Shown one piece after another: positions 35,366 to 44,258 of a stretch of 64,000 nt of DNA; the stretch's first letter is position 1, and the number at the start of each line of letters is the position of its first letter. A program made the translations under genes and the position numbers. The notes beneath the pieces were generated by a model that was not told the DNA's origin, ran no database searches, and saw only the letters and a program-made list of their open reading frames with translations. The stretch is from Streptomyces sp. NBC_00557 (GTDB taxonomy: Bacteria > Actinomycetota > Actinomycetes > Streptomycetales > Streptomycetaceae). The DNA is taken from positions 6,882,001-6,946,000 of the forward strand of contig NZ_CP107796.1 in NCBI RefSeq assembly GCF_036345995.1, given 5' to 3'.

Positions 35366-35792
35366 CCCGTCCCCCCACAGACGTGTCCCCGTGGATCACC
35401 ACCGGGCAGTCGCCCGACGGCCGCCGCGGTCGAACCGCTGTGCCGCGGACCGGAGTTGCCAGTGCGCGAGGCAGCCTCGAAGCTCGCACCGAGGGCATCG
35501 TACCCGCGCGGAGACCGCGTGCCGAAGGGTGCCGCACAGGGCGTTCGACGAGGTGGGAGCAGACGGGGCGCACGGGGCTCGGTGACCGTGGGTGAGCGGA
35601 TCGGTGTGCGCGGGGCCGGGAAAGGGGTGAAGCGGGCAGAACGAAGCCCCCGATCACGGGGGAACAACCGGGGGCTTCGCGTCTGCAGCGGCTTCGCATC
35701 ACCGCTCATTGAGAACGTAAGACCTGTACGGCCCCCGGGTCAAGCCGAGTTGGGACACTGGCGGAAGTTCCCCCGCAAGGGTCTTCACGCGT
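35366..35792. other. Intergenic region between the EccA-like ATPase and the uridine kinase
   Basis: No gene is visible in these 427 bases. Apart from the terminator at 35642-35679, which ends the minus-strand kinase transcript, the region must hold the ATPase promoter; I cannot pick a convincing -35/-10 pair. Confidence 0.5.
35642..35679 (-). terminator. Terminator of the uridine kinase transcript
   Basis: CGAAGCCCCCG (35642-35652) pairs exactly with CGGGGGCTTCG (35669-35679), an 11-bp stem. An alternative short hairpin, CCCCCG-ATCA-CGGGGG at 35647-35662, competes for the same bases. Confidence 0.7.
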
Positions 35793-36437
35793 TCACCACA
35801 ATGCGGACGATCCATCACTGTGGGTCACGTCTTGGTCCGGTCCAGTCGTCGACCCAGGCCCCGGAAGCACCTCATATCCCTCCGGCGTCTGCATTACCAG
35901 GAGATCGGCATGGGGGCGTGAGGGGTCCCGGGCGAAGTGCGCGCGCTCCGCCGCGATCCAGCCGTTCCAGAACTCGCCCTGCTCCGGTCCGTCCCGCAGC
36001 CGGCCGCGCGCCCAGGACTCCTCCCGGGGCACCTCCATCCACAGCAGCAGGGCCAGATACGGCCGCAGCGCCCGGCGGCCCGCGCCGACGCCCTCGACGA
36101 GGACCACGGGAGCGGCCGGCAGCGGGCGCGGCGCACCGAAGGTGCGGGCCCGCCAGTCGTAGGGCGAGTAGGAGGCGCTCTCGCCGCGGGCGAGCGGCTC
36201 GATCACCTGGGTCGTCAGCCGGCCGGTCCACTCGAAGAGCTGCTCGTGACTGGCGATGTCGTCGAGGTGCAGCACCGGGGTCCCGCCGAGGGCGGCGGCC
36301 AGCTGCCCGGCGAACGTGGACTTCCCCGAACCGGCGTGCCCGTCGACGCCGACCAGCCGGACCGGCCCGACCGAGGGAGGCAGCCCGCGCAGCCGGGCGG
36401 CGAGTTCACGAATGACGGTTCCCCGTTCCGGGTCGAT
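35793..36437 (-). CDS. Uridine kinase-like P-loop kinase, start codon unclear
   Basis: A P-loop kinase of about 215 residues. The Walker A is GVDGHAGSGKST, followed by LHLDDIASHEQLFEWTGRL and [28 protein letters not shown], typical of the uridine kinase/phosphoribulokinase group. Conserved coding clearly extends upstream of the P-loop (IDPERGTVIRELAARLRGLPP), but from the in-frame stop at 36546 down to 36276 there is no ATG, GTG or TTG. The only GTG (36275) lies after the P-loop and would destroy the enzyme. ATC at 36437, ATT at 36413 or CTG at 36392 could serve; the 5' limit given is therefore approximate. Confidence 0.7.
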   Translation of the reverse strand: MDPERGTVIRELAARLRGLPPSVGPVRLVGVDGHAGSGKSTFAGQLAAALGGTPVLHLDDIASHEQLFEWTGRLTTQVIEPLARGESASYSPYDWRARTFGAPRPLPAAPVVLVEGVGAGRRALRPYLALLLWMEVPREESWARGRLRDGPEQGEFWNGWIAAERAHFARDPSRPHADLLVMQTPEGYEVLPGPGSTTGPDQDVTHSDGSSALW

Positions 36438-36687
36438 GCGGGCGGTTGTCCGGAAACAGTGTAGTAGTGCCGTATAGAGGCCCGGTGTGACCCTTTGCCG
36501 CCGTACGGCCGGGACCGCGCGGCACCGAAAAAGTCGCGTTTTAAATCATCGGCGGGCGGCCGGCCATTGGCCTCGGATAAACATTCACGAAACCACTGAC
36601 CGATATGTCGAATCACCCGTTCCGGGTGCGCCCGCCACTGAGTAAGGTGCCTCCAGCACGACCGACCACGGGGACTGGCAGGGGGAG

Positions 36688-37644
36688 ATGGCCGCGGAGT
36701 TATTCGAAGGGCACTATGTGTGGCACCCGGCGGCCGACGACCGTGTCCTCGCGAGCGCATGCGTCGATGTGCGCGCCGGGCGTTATCGCTGCGCCTACGA
36801 AGCGCTCGCCGAGACGCGTTCCGACTTCGCCCTGCGCGCCCATCGCTCGCTGGTCCTCGCCTCCGAGGCGGCCGGCACCGATCTCGTCGAGCGCTGGCTC
36901 GCGGAGGAGCCGACCCCCGAGGCCGCGCTGATGTGGGCCAGGGTCGCGGTGCAGCGCGCGCTGCGGGCCGCCGACGCGCACGACGAGCGCGCCGAGGCGC
37001 TGGAGCGGATCGCGCTGACCGCCTGCGACCGGGCCGCCGCCATGGCGCCCGAGGACCCCACACCCTGGGTCGCCAGGCTCGCCATGGCCCGGCTGCACCG
37101 GCCGCGCGACCCGGCCCCGCACGGCCTGCTCACCTCGCCGCCGGGCCCCTGGCGGCTGTTCGCGCACGTCCTGTCACTGGACCCCTGGCACCGCGAGGGC
37201 CACCACCGCTTCCTGTCCTTCTTCTTCACGCGGCACGGCGGCACGGTCAACGCGGCCTGGGACGTGGCCGCCTTCCTCAGCCAGCGGGCGCCCGCCGACT
37301 CCGCCCTGCGGCTGCTGCCCCTGGTGGCCCTGGTGGAGAGCTACAACCCCACCCAGCTGCTCGCCGACCGTGTCTGGGAACAGCCGCAGTGGCGCTCCAC
37401 CGCGCTGGCGATCTACCAGAACTGGCTGCCGGCGGTGGCCGGTTACCGCTTCACCCCGGTGCTCGACCTGGCCTACCTCGCACACGCCCTGGTCATGGCC
37501 CAGTGCGCGTTCGAGGCCCGGGCGGTGCTCACGGCGATGGGCCCGTACGCCTCGCGCATGCCCTGGAGCGCCTTCGGCGACCCCGCCGAGCAGCTCTCCC
37601 GGGCCCGGCGCGCCTGCGGCCTGCCCGTGCCACGGTCCGACTGA
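36688..37644 (+). CDS. Conserved hypothetical helical-repeat protein
   Basis: A 318-residue soluble protein I do not recognise by function. It is almost entirely helical and Ala/Leu/Arg-rich, with repeated helix pairs of TPR-like spacing (YEALAETRSDFALRAHRSLVLASEA, ALMWARVAVQRALRAADAHDERAEAL) and a conserved aromatic block SLDPWHREGHHRFLSFFFTRHGG. GGGGGAG lies directly before the ATG, closer than usual. The APC permease follows after 52 bp, so the two may be co-transcribed. A scaffold role is possible but unsupported. Confidence 0.7.
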   Translation: MAAELFEGHYVWHPAADDRVLASACVDVRAGRYRCAYEALAETRSDFALRAHRSLVLASEAAGTDLVERWLAEEPTPEAALMWARVAVQRALRAADAHDERAEALERIALTACDRAAAMAPEDPTPWVARLAMARLHRPRDPAPHGLLTSPPGPWRLFAHVLSLDPWHREGHHRFLSFFFTRHGGTVNAAWDVAAFLSQRAPADSALRLLPLVALVESYNPTQLLADRVWEQPQWRSTALAIYQNWLPAVAGYRFTPVLDLAYLAHALVMAQCAFEARAVLTAMGPYASRMPWSAFGDPAEQLSRARRACGLPVPRSD

Positions 37645-37696
37645 GCCGCATCTGCTCCGCCCCTCCCCCCGGATTCACTCAGAGAAAGGCCCATCT

Positions 37697-39238
37697 GTGT
37701 CGGAACGGACATCGAAGCCCCGGGCGCAGGCTCGCGCGGGCGCGGACCCGGTCGTACTCGACGACGACGCGACCCTGCATGCGATGGGTTATCCGCGAAA
37801 ACTCACCCGGCGTTTCCAGGCATTCGACAATTTCGCGATCTCCTTCACCATCATCAATATCCTGTCGGGTATCTTCTCGTCGTTCGGATTCGGCATGAAC
37901 GCGGGCGGTCCCCGCATTCTCGTGTTCGGCTGGATCGGCGTCTGCGTCATGGTTCTGCTCATCGGTGCTTCCATGGCGGAAGTCGCCTCCGCCTATCCGA
38001 CGAGCGGCGCCCTGTATTTCTCCGCCGGTAAACTCGCGAAGCGGCACAAGGGCGCCTGGTCCTGGTTCACCGGCTGGCTGAACTTCGTGGGCCAGATCGG
38101 CGGCACCGCCGCCACCGGCTATGCGGCCGCCACCTTCATCCAGGCGTTCGTGCAGCTGCAGTGGCCCTCCTACCAGCCGACCGCGCACCAGACGGTGCTG
38201 ATCACAGCCCTGATCATCGTCGTGCAGGGGCTCGCCAACACCTACACGGTGCAGCTCGTCGCCGTACTGAACCGTATTTCCGTGTGGTGGCTGCTGATCG
38301 GACTCGTGGTGATCGTGGGGGCACTGATAGTGATGCCCGATCATCATCAGCCGGTGTCCTTCGTGACGCATTTCGAGAACAACACCGGCTTCTCGAGCGG
38401 GCTTTACGGCGGCATGCTCGGCCTGCTGGTCACCAGCTGGACGTTCACCGGGTTCGACGGCAGCTTCCACATGTCCGAGGAAACGGTGCACGCCACGGTG
38501 AACGCGCCGAAGGGGATCACCCGCGCCATCGGCTATTCCGCGATCACCGGCCTGATCCTGATGCTCGCACTGGTCTACAGCATCGGCGACTACGCCAAAC
38601 AGGCGAGCTCCGACGCGCCCCCCGTCCAGATCCTCATCGACGGACTCGGCCTCGGCGCCGCCAAGGTGATGCTCCTCATCGTCATCGGCGCGATGCTCTT
38701 CTGCGGGCTCGCCAACCTCACCAGCAACACCCGGCAGATCTTCGCCTTCTCCCGCGACGGCGCCATGCCGGGCTCACGCTGGTGGCACTCGGTCTCGACG
38801 CGCACCCGCACCCCCGTGAAGGCGGTGTGGCTCGCGGTCGCCTGCTCGCTGGCGCTGGTCGTGCCCGGCTGGTGGTCCCACACCGCGTTCACCGCGATCG
38901 TCAGCGTCAACGTGGTCGGTCTCTTCCTCGCCTACGCGGTGCCGATCTTCCTGCGGCTGCGGCTCGGTGACGCGTTCCAGCCGGGGCCGTGGCACCTGGG
39001 GCGCTGGGGGCGGCCGGTCGGCTGGCTCGCGGTGGTCTGGATCGCGCTCAGCAGCGTCCTGTTCATGCTGCCGCAGGCCTCGCCGATCACCGTCGACTCC
39101 TTCAACTACGCGCCGATCGCGCTCGCCGTCGTCCTGGTCGTGGCGACGGTGTGGTGGTTCGCCACGGCCCGCCGCCGCTTCCAGGGACCGATCAGCTACG
39201 GCCGCCCGGACGAGGTGGCGGCGATGGACCTCGTCTGA
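37697..39238 (+). CDS. APC-superfamily amino-acid permease (GABA/choline permease-like)
   Basis: A 513-residue transporter with about 12 spans, of the amino acid/choline branch of the APC superfamily: GYPRKLTRRFQAFDNFAISFTIINILSG starts the conserved region, MAEVASAYPTSGALYFSAGKLAKR follows, and GFDGSFHMSEETVHATVNAPKG is the diagnostic loop. Homologues carry GABA, choline or other amines. GTG at 37697 follows GAGAAAGG. Its substrate is not shown by its neighbours. The GC content drops locally in the first 250 bp, then returns to normal. Confidence 0.85.
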   Translation: MSERTSKPRAQARAGADPVVLDDDATLHAMGYPRKLTRRFQAFDNFAISFTIINILSGIFSSFGFGMNAGGPRILVFGWIGVCVMVLLIGASMAEVASAYPTSGALYFSAGKLAKRHKGAWSWFTGWLNFVGQIGGTAATGYAAATFIQAFVQLQWPSYQPTAHQTVLITALIIVVQGLANTYTVQLVAVLNRISVWWLLIGLVVIVGALIVMPDHHQPVSFVTHFENNTGFSSGLYGGMLGLLVTSWTFTGFDGSFHMSEETVHATVNAPKGITRAIGYSAITGLILMLALVYSIGDYAKQASSDAPPVQILIDGLGLGAAKVMLLIVIGAMLFCGLANLTSNTRQIFAFSRDGAMPGSRWWHSVSTRTRTPVKAVWLAVACSLALVVPGWWSHTAFTAIVSVNVVGLFLAYAVPIFLRLRLGDAFQPGPWHLGRWGRPVGWLAVVWIALSSVLFMLPQASPITVDSFNYAPIALAVVLVVATVWWFATARRRFQGPISYGRPDEVAAMDLV

Positions 39239-39291
39239 CCGGCACGCTCGCCCGGGTGTACGGGCGCGGGGGCCGATCGCCCGGTCCCCGC

Positions 39292-39848
39292 GCTCCGCCC
39301 TGGCTCCGTCCCGGCTCGCTCCGGCTCGCCCGGGCTCCGCCCCGGCTCCGTCCCGGCCCGCCCTGGCTCCGTCCCGGCTCGCTCCGGCTCCGTCCCGGCT
39401 CCGCCCCGGCCAGGCCCGGCCCAGGCTCCGTCCTGGCCCGCTCCCGCTCCGGCTCCGTCCCGGCTCGCTCCGGCTCGGCCCCGGCTCGCTCCGGCTCGGC
39501 CCCGGCTCGCTCCGGCTCGGCCCCGGCTCGCCCAGGCTCCATCCCGGCCAGCCCGGGCTCCGCTCCGGCTCGCTCTGTCCCGGCCCGCTTCGGCTCCGTC
39601 CCGGCCCGCCCGGGCTCCGTCCTGGCCCGCTCCCGCTCCGGCTCCGTCCCGGCTCGCTCCGGCTCGGCCCCGGCTCGCTCCGGCTCGGCCCCGGCTCGCC
39701 CAGGCTCCATCCCGGCCAGCCCGGGCTCCGCTCCGGCTCGCTCCGGCTCGCTCTGTCCCGGCCCGCTTCGGCTCCGTCCCGGCTCGCCCGGGCTCCGTCC
39801 TAGCCGGCACTGGCTCCGCCCCGGCCGGCCCCGGCTCCGCCCCCCGCC
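39292..39848. repeat. Minisatellite of alternating 10/11-bp units (21-bp period) with a long tandem duplication
   Basis: The stretch is built of units such as GGCTCGCTCC and GGCTCGGCCCC, combining to 21-bp repeats. A block at 39424-39612 (189 bp, nine times 21) is duplicated at 39613-39790 (178 bp); the second copy lacks one 21-bp unit and has one extra 10-bp unit. The plus strand is strongly C-rich. Both strands are open for hundreds of bases and would encode PGS/AEPERAG heptads, but no ribosome site or homology supports a protein. It sits after the permease stop and before the C39 peptidase gene. Confidence 0.85.
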
Positions 39849-40001
39849 CCGGTACCGCTCGGCTGCGGAAGGCGCTTTCAGCGGTCCAGACCAATATTGG
39901 TGGCGCGGCATGCGCCGAAGTGCTGGCAGGCCCCTGCCGCCTGCTCCATAGTTGGCGCACAACCGCACCGGATCACCGGACACCTGGGGGTAATCGCGCC
40001 C

Positions 40002-41363
40002 ATGAGCAGAGCCCGACAGCCGTCCCGCAGAACCGTCCTCACCGCCGCCGTCGCCGCGGCGGTGGCCGGCGGCACGGCCCCCGCTGCCGCCGCCGCGCGG
40101 CGACCCGCCGCCGGTACCGGCGGAGCGCCGGCCCGCCCGATCGATTACCACGCCTGGACCACCTACCGCGAGTGGCGTCTCGGCACCGCCCAGGGCGTCC
40201 GGGCCGTCGCCGGCGCCCGCCCCGGCGTCGTGATCGGCGTCCCCGCCGGCCGCACCGACTACACCGACCCGCACACCGGCACCACCGCCGCCTGGGAGTA
40301 CGCCACCTGGACGTCTCCCGTGCACCGGCTCGCCGTCCCCGCCACCGAGGTCGTCTCTTCCTGGAACGCGCACACCCCCGACGGCACCTGGCTCCAGGTG
40401 GAGCTGCAGGGCTCCTACTCCGATGGCACCGAGACCCCCTGGTACGTGATGGGCCGCTGGGCGGCCGGCGACCAGGACATCAAGCGGACCTCGGTGGACG
40501 GCCAGAGCGACGGCAAGAGCAGCATCTGGACCGACACCTTCGCCATCGACGACGCGAGCACCGGACTGCGCCTGACGTCGTACCGGCTGCGCCTGACCCT
40601 CTACCGCAGGCCCGGTACCCACCTGACCCCCACCGTCTGGCGGCTCGGCGCCATGGGCTCCGACATCCCCGACCGCTTCACCGTGCCCGCCTCCACCCCG
40701 GGCCTCGCCCAGGAACTGGCCGTCCCGCGCTACTCGCAGGAGATCCACAAGGGCCAGTACCCGCAGTACGACGGCGGCGGCGAGGCCTGGTGCAGCCCCA
40801 CCTCCTCACAGATGATCATCGAGTACTGGGGCGGCCGGCTCACCCCCGAGCAGCTGTCCTGGGTCGACCCGGCGTACGCCGACCCGCAGGTGGACAACGC
40901 CGCCCGGTTCACCTACGACTACCAGTACGAGGGCTGCGGCAACTGGCCGTTCAACGCCGCCTACGCGGCCACGTTCGATGGCCTGCAGGGCGTGGTCACC
41001 CGGCTCGCCTCGCTCACCGACCTGGAGACGCTGATCGCCGCCGGCATCCCGGCCATAACGTCCCAGTCGTTCCTCAAGACCGAGCTGACCGGCGCGGGTT
41101 ACGGCACCTCCGGCCATCTGATGACGGTGATCGGCTTCACCGCGGACGGCGACGTGATCGCCAACGACCCCGCCTCGCCGAACGACGACGCGGTCCGACG
41201 GGTGTATCTGCGCCGGGAGTTCGAGAACATCTGGCTGCGCACCAAGCGGTACAACGCCTCCGGGAACGTCGCCTCGGGCACCGGGGGAGTCTGCTACCTG
41301 TACTTCCCGGCCCACCCGACCTCGCTCCAGCGCAAGGCCCTCGCCGCGGTGGGCGTGCGCTGA
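40002..41363 (+). CDS. Tat-exported C39-type peptidase family protein
   Basis: A 453-residue exported protein. The N-terminus SRARQPSRRTVLTAAVAAAVAGGTAPAAAAA has a twin-arginine (SRRT) Tat signal. Residues 60-250 form a beta-rich domain; the C-terminal 200 residues are a peptidase C39-like papain-fold domain, with the catalytic Cys in EAWCSPTSSQMIIEYWGG and the His in TSGHLMTVIGFTADGDVIANDPAS. The substrate is unknown; streptomycete members are secreted and not linked to bacteriocin export. GGGGGT lies 9 bp before the ATG. It is monocistronic. Confidence 0.82.
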   Translation: MSRARQPSRRTVLTAAVAAAVAGGTAPAAAAARRPAAGTGGAPARPIDYHAWTTYREWRLGTAQGVRAVAGARPGVVIGVPAGRTDYTDPHTGTTAAWEYATWTSPVHRLAVPATEVVSSWNAHTPDGTWLQVELQGSYSDGTETPWYVMGRWAAGDQDIKRTSVDGQSDGKSSIWTDTFAIDDASTGLRLTSYRLRLTLYRRPGTHLTPTVWRLGAMGSDIPDRFTVPASTPGLAQELAVPRYSQEIHKGQYPQYDGGGEAWCSPTSSQMIIEYWGGRLTPEQLSWVDPAYADPQVDNAARFTYDYQYEGCGNWPFNAAYAATFDGLQGVVTRLASLTDLETLIAAGIPAITSQSFLKTELTGAGYGTSGHLMTVIGFTADGDVIANDPASPNDDAVRRVYLRREFENIWLRTKRYNASGNVASGTGGVCYLYFPAHPTSLQRKALAAVGVR

Positions 41364-41417
41364 CCCTGTGAGCAAGCTCATCGCCGCAATCGGCGTCGCG
41401 GGTGGCAAGGTGGCCAC

Positions 41418-41564
41418 ATGCACACGACCGCACTCCCGGCCACCGCCACCCGCGCCCGCACCGGCGGCCCCCAGGACGACGGCCCGCAGATCCTCGAGCA
41501 CGTCATGGGCTGGATCCTCGTGGCGGTCGTCGCGATGCTCCTGACCCGGCTCGGCCTGCTCTGA
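41418..41564 (+). CDS. Small single-span membrane protein (48 aa)
   Basis: ATG at 41418 preceded by AAGGTGG starts a 48-codon frame ending TGA at 41562-41564. A hydrophilic N-terminus rich in Thr/Ala/Arg is followed by GWILVAVVAMLLTRLGLL, one membrane helix at the very C-terminus. Codon bias (third-position GC) and a good ribosome site support real translation. It lies between the C39 peptidase and the TetR gene on the same strand. Function unknown. Confidence 0.6.
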   Translation: MHTTALPATATRARTGGPQDDGPQILEHVMGWILVAVVAMLLTRLGLL

Positions 41565-41639
41565 CGCGACCCGCTCACGTGTGCGGCATGTTCTGACATA
41601 CTGCTCGGGTCCCGCCGACCGCCTGGAACAGGGCCGACC

Positions 41640-42299
41640 TTGAATACGCCGCATCAGCGTGCCCTCGTCCGTCCCCGGACGCGCGGCACCGAGCGCTCGG
41701 CAGCGCGCCGCGCCGAACTCATCGCCATCGGGCGGAAGCTGTTCGCCGACACGTCCTACGACGCGCTGTCCATGGACGACATCGCCCGCCAGGCCCATGT
41801 CGCCAAGGGGCTGATCTACTACTACTTCCAGTCCAAGCGCGGCTACTACCTGGCCATCGTCCGGGACTCCGTCGCCGACCTGGTCGCCTTCGCCGCGAGC
41901 GGGCTGGAGCTGCCCGCCGTGGAGCGCGTCCACCGCACCATCGACGGCTATCTGCGGTACGCCGAGAACCACCAGGCGGCCTACCGCACCATCGTCAGCG
42001 GCGGCGTCGGCTTCGACACCGAGGTGCACGCCATCCGGGACGGGGTGCGCGAGGCGATCATCGCCACCATCGCCGAGGGCGCCTACGGCCGCGGCGACAT
42101 CTCGCCGCTGGCCCGGATGAGTCTGCTGTCCTGGGTGTGCGGAGTGGAGGGGGCGACCCTGGACTGGATCGACCGCCCCGAGCTGTCCCGCACCACCATG
42201 CGCGAACTGCTGGTGAAGACGCTCGGCGGGGCCCTGCGCGCCGTCGAGGAACTGGACCCCGCCTACCGTGCACCGGAGCCGGCCCGCCGCGACGCCTGA
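41640..42299 (+). CDS. TetR-family regulator
   Basis: A 219-residue TetR protein: the HTH spans residues 20-66 (AELIAIGRKLFADTSYDALSMDDIARQAHVAKGLIYYYFQSK), followed by the helical ligand domain. The start is a TTG at 41640, needed to include the N-terminal arm; no ATG or GTG lies before the HTH. The acyl-CoA dehydrogenase gene begins 331 bp later on the same strand with a TetR-like operator in its promoter, so it is a plausible target. The ligand would be an acyl-CoA; this is inference. Confidence 0.85.
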   Translation: MNTPHQRALVRPRTRGTERSAARRAELIAIGRKLFADTSYDALSMDDIARQAHVAKGLIYYYFQSKRGYYLAIVRDSVADLVAFAASGLELPAVERVHRTIDGYLRYAENHQAAYRTIVSGGVGFDTEVHAIRDGVREAIIATIAEGAYGRGDISPLARMSLLSWVCGVEGATLDWIDRPELSRTTMRELLVKTLGGALRAVEELDPAYRAPEPARRDA

Positions 42300-42630
42300 G
42301 GCGCCGGAGGCGCAGGCGCGGAGCGGGCACCGCCCGAGCCGCGGTGACTGTCATGGGCGGCCGTACGCGCGGAAGATCCGGACCGCTCTCCGGTCCCCCG
42401 CACGTCCTGATCCGGCGCCGTGCGGAGCCCCCGGCTGGATTCTCGAAGTAAGCGGTCGTTAACTGGTGACGTGAAGTCGCTGATCGGGCATACTCACTGC
42501 GCACAGCCGCTGGTCAGCCGCTTCCGCGACCCGGAAGAGGGCGCCTTCGGCCATTCGAACGACCAGGCGGAGCCGCCCCCACCCGACGGGCCCTGCCGCC
42601 GGTGCCCTAACGAGGGAGGAGACCGTCGCC
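42300..42630. other. Intergenic region with the acyl-CoA dehydrogenase promoter
   Basis: No gene is visible. Besides the operator at 42448-42463, GGTGAC (42465-42470) and CATACT (42489-42494) with an 18-bp spacer are a reasonable promoter, leaving a 5' leader of about 130 bases in which I see no known RNA motif. Confidence 0.4.
42448..42463. promoter_or_regulatory. TetR-type operator before the acyl-CoA dehydrogenase gene
   Basis: GTAAGCGGTCGTTAAC is an imperfect palindrome around CG-GT-CG, just upstream of the predicted -35 box. It shares the core AGCGGTCG with the thioesterase-promoter element at 22320-22335. Confidence 0.45.
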
Positions 42631-43803
42631 ATGTCCGACCGCGACCCGCAGCCGGTGGAACGTCAGCTGCCGACGGAGGAGGCGCGGGATCTGCTCGCCC
42701 TCGTCCGGGACATCGCCCAGCGTGAGATCAGGCCGAGGGCCGCCGAGGAGGAGGACGCGGGACGCTTCCCGCGCGAGGTCTTCACCCTGCTGTCCCAGTC
42801 GGGCCTGCTCGGCCTGCCGTACGACTCCGAGCACGGCGGCGGCGACCAGCCGTACGAGGTCTACCTCCAGGTCCTGGAGGAGCTGGCGACGGCCCGGCTC
42901 ACCGTGGGGCTGGGCGTCAGCGTGCACACGCTCGCCTCGTACGCGCTCGCCACCTACGGCACCAAGCAGCAGCAGGTCGAGCATCTGCCCGCCATGCTCG
43001 GCGGCGGTCTGCTCGGCGCCTACTGCCTCTCCGAGCCGTCCTCCGGCTCCGACGCGGCCTCGCTCCGCACGAAGGCCGTGCGCGACGGCGACGACTGGGT
43101 GATCACCGGCACCAAGGCCTGGATCACGCACGGCGGCATCGCCGACTTCTACACCGTGATGGCCCGCACCGGCGAGGAGGGCCCGCGCGGGATCACCGCC
43201 TTCCTGGTCCCGGCCGACGCGCCGGGGGTGAGCGCCGCGGCGCCGGAGAAGAAGATGGGCCTGAAGGGCTCGCCCACCGCGCAGGTGCACTTCGACGGCG
43301 TCCGGGTCGGCGACGACCGCCGGATCGGCGAGGAGGGCCAGGGCTTCGTCATCGCCCTGTCGGCCCTCGACTCCGGCCGGCTCGGCATCGCCGCCTGCGC
43401 GATCGGGCTCGCCCAGGCCGCCCTGGACGAGGCGGTCGCCTACGCCACCCAGCGCCGGCAGTTCGGCCACCCCATCGCCGACTTCCAGGGCCTGCGCTTC
43501 ATGCTCGCCGACATGGCCACCCAGATCGAGGCGGGTCGCGCCCTGTACCTCGCGGCAGCCCGGCTGCGCGACGCCGGCAAGCCGTTCGCCAAGCAGGCGG
43601 CCATGGCCAAGCTGCACTGCACCGACACGGCCATGAAGGTCACCACGGACGCCGTGCAGATACTCGGCGGCTACGGCTACACCGCGGACTTCCCGGCCGA
43701 GCGCTACATGCGCGAGGCCAAGGTGCTGCAGATCGTCGAGGGCACCAACCAGATCCAGCGGATGGTCATCGCCCGTCACGTGGCGGGACCGGAGGGTCGC
43801 TGA
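42631..43803 (+). CDS. Acyl-CoA dehydrogenase
   Basis: A 390-residue flavin acyl-CoA dehydrogenase. Conserved elements are YCLSEPSSGSDAASLRTKA (FAD and substrate contact), WITHGGIADFY, GYGYTADFPAERYMREAKVLQIVEGTNQIQ with the catalytic Glu in VEGTN, and RRQFGHPIADFQGLRFMLADM. Short- or branched-chain substrates are most likely given its length. The ATG at 42631 has GAGGGAGGAG upstream. It is convergent with, and overlaps by 38 bp, the small gene at 43766. The preceding TetR gene is its candidate regulator. Confidence 0.9.
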   Translation: MSDRDPQPVERQLPTEEARDLLALVRDIAQREIRPRAAEEEDAGRFPREVFTLLSQSGLLGLPYDSEHGGGDQPYEVYLQVLEELATARLTVGLGVSVHTLASYALATYGTKQQQVEHLPAMLGGGLLGAYCLSEPSSGSDAASLRTKAVRDGDDWVITGTKAWITHGGIADFYTVMARTGEEGPRGITAFLVPADAPGVSAAAPEKKMGLKGSPTAQVHFDGVRVGDDRRIGEEGQGFVIALSALDSGRLGIAACAIGLAQAALDEAVAYATQRRQFGHPIADFQGLRFMLADMATQIEAGRALYLAAARLRDAGKPFAKQAAMAKLHCTDTAMKVTTDAVQILGGYGYTADFPAERYMREAKVLQIVEGTNQIQRMVIARHVAGPEGR

Positions 43804-44008
43804 ACTGCCCCTTGAGGACCGTCGGGGCCGCCAGCCGGGTCCACTCCGGGTCGTGGCGGCCCGGCAGCGTCCGGCCCCGGTCGGCCCACGTGCGCATGAG
43901 ATCGCGGTAGATCGGCGGGTCCTGCGGCACGGGCGGCGGAACTGATTCCGCCGGGCGCGGGACGAAGATGCGCCGCTGACGCCCGGTGACCGAGTGCATG
44001 GGGGTCAT
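43766..44008 (-). CDS. Small conserved hypothetical protein (80 aa)
   Basis: An 80-residue basic, Pro/Arg-rich soluble protein, RRIFVPRPAESVPPPVPQDPP then YRDLMRTWADRGRTLPGRHDPEWTRLA. I recall similar proteins in other streptomycetes, which is the main support; there is no known domain and the ribosome site is weak. The ATG at 44008 is given; an ATG at 43999 is equally possible. Its 3' end overlaps the acyl-CoA dehydrogenase gene. Confidence 0.5.
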   Translation of the reverse strand: MTPMHSVTGRQRRIFVPRPAESVPPPVPQDPPIYRDLMRTWADRGRTLPGRHDPEWTRLAAPTVLKGQFSDPPVPPRDGR

Positions 44009-44258
44009 GCCTGGGCAACGCCCGAGCCCCCGGACAGGTCACCGTCCGGCGGAATCGGGCGTCAGTTCAGCGGTGCCCACTCCGGCTCCGGCCGTCCGGC
44101 AGGCCGTTCCCCCGCAGGCGTACGCGCGCGGCCGGCGTACTTCGGACCGGCGTACTCCGGAAACGGGCCTCGTCCCGGCGGACCGGACACGCCTGCCCGC
44201 ACCACGACGGCCTGCGCGCCATGGCGCGGGGCAGGTGAACCGAGGCGGCTCAGGCGGC

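Noticed and set aside
35793..36275. Uridine kinase starting at GTG 36275
   Set aside because: This start lies after the P-loop GHAGSGKS, leaving an enzyme without its ATP site, although conserved coding continues upstream.
39292..39848. CRISPR array
   Set aside because: Units are 10-21 bp, contiguous and near-identical, without unique spacers; no cas genes nearby.
39192..40748. Long frames on both strands through the minisatellite, encoding PGS or AEPERAG heptads
   Set aside because: They follow from the 21-bp period being divisible by 3. No start with a ribosome site and no relation to known proteins, and they overlap the C39 peptidase gene.
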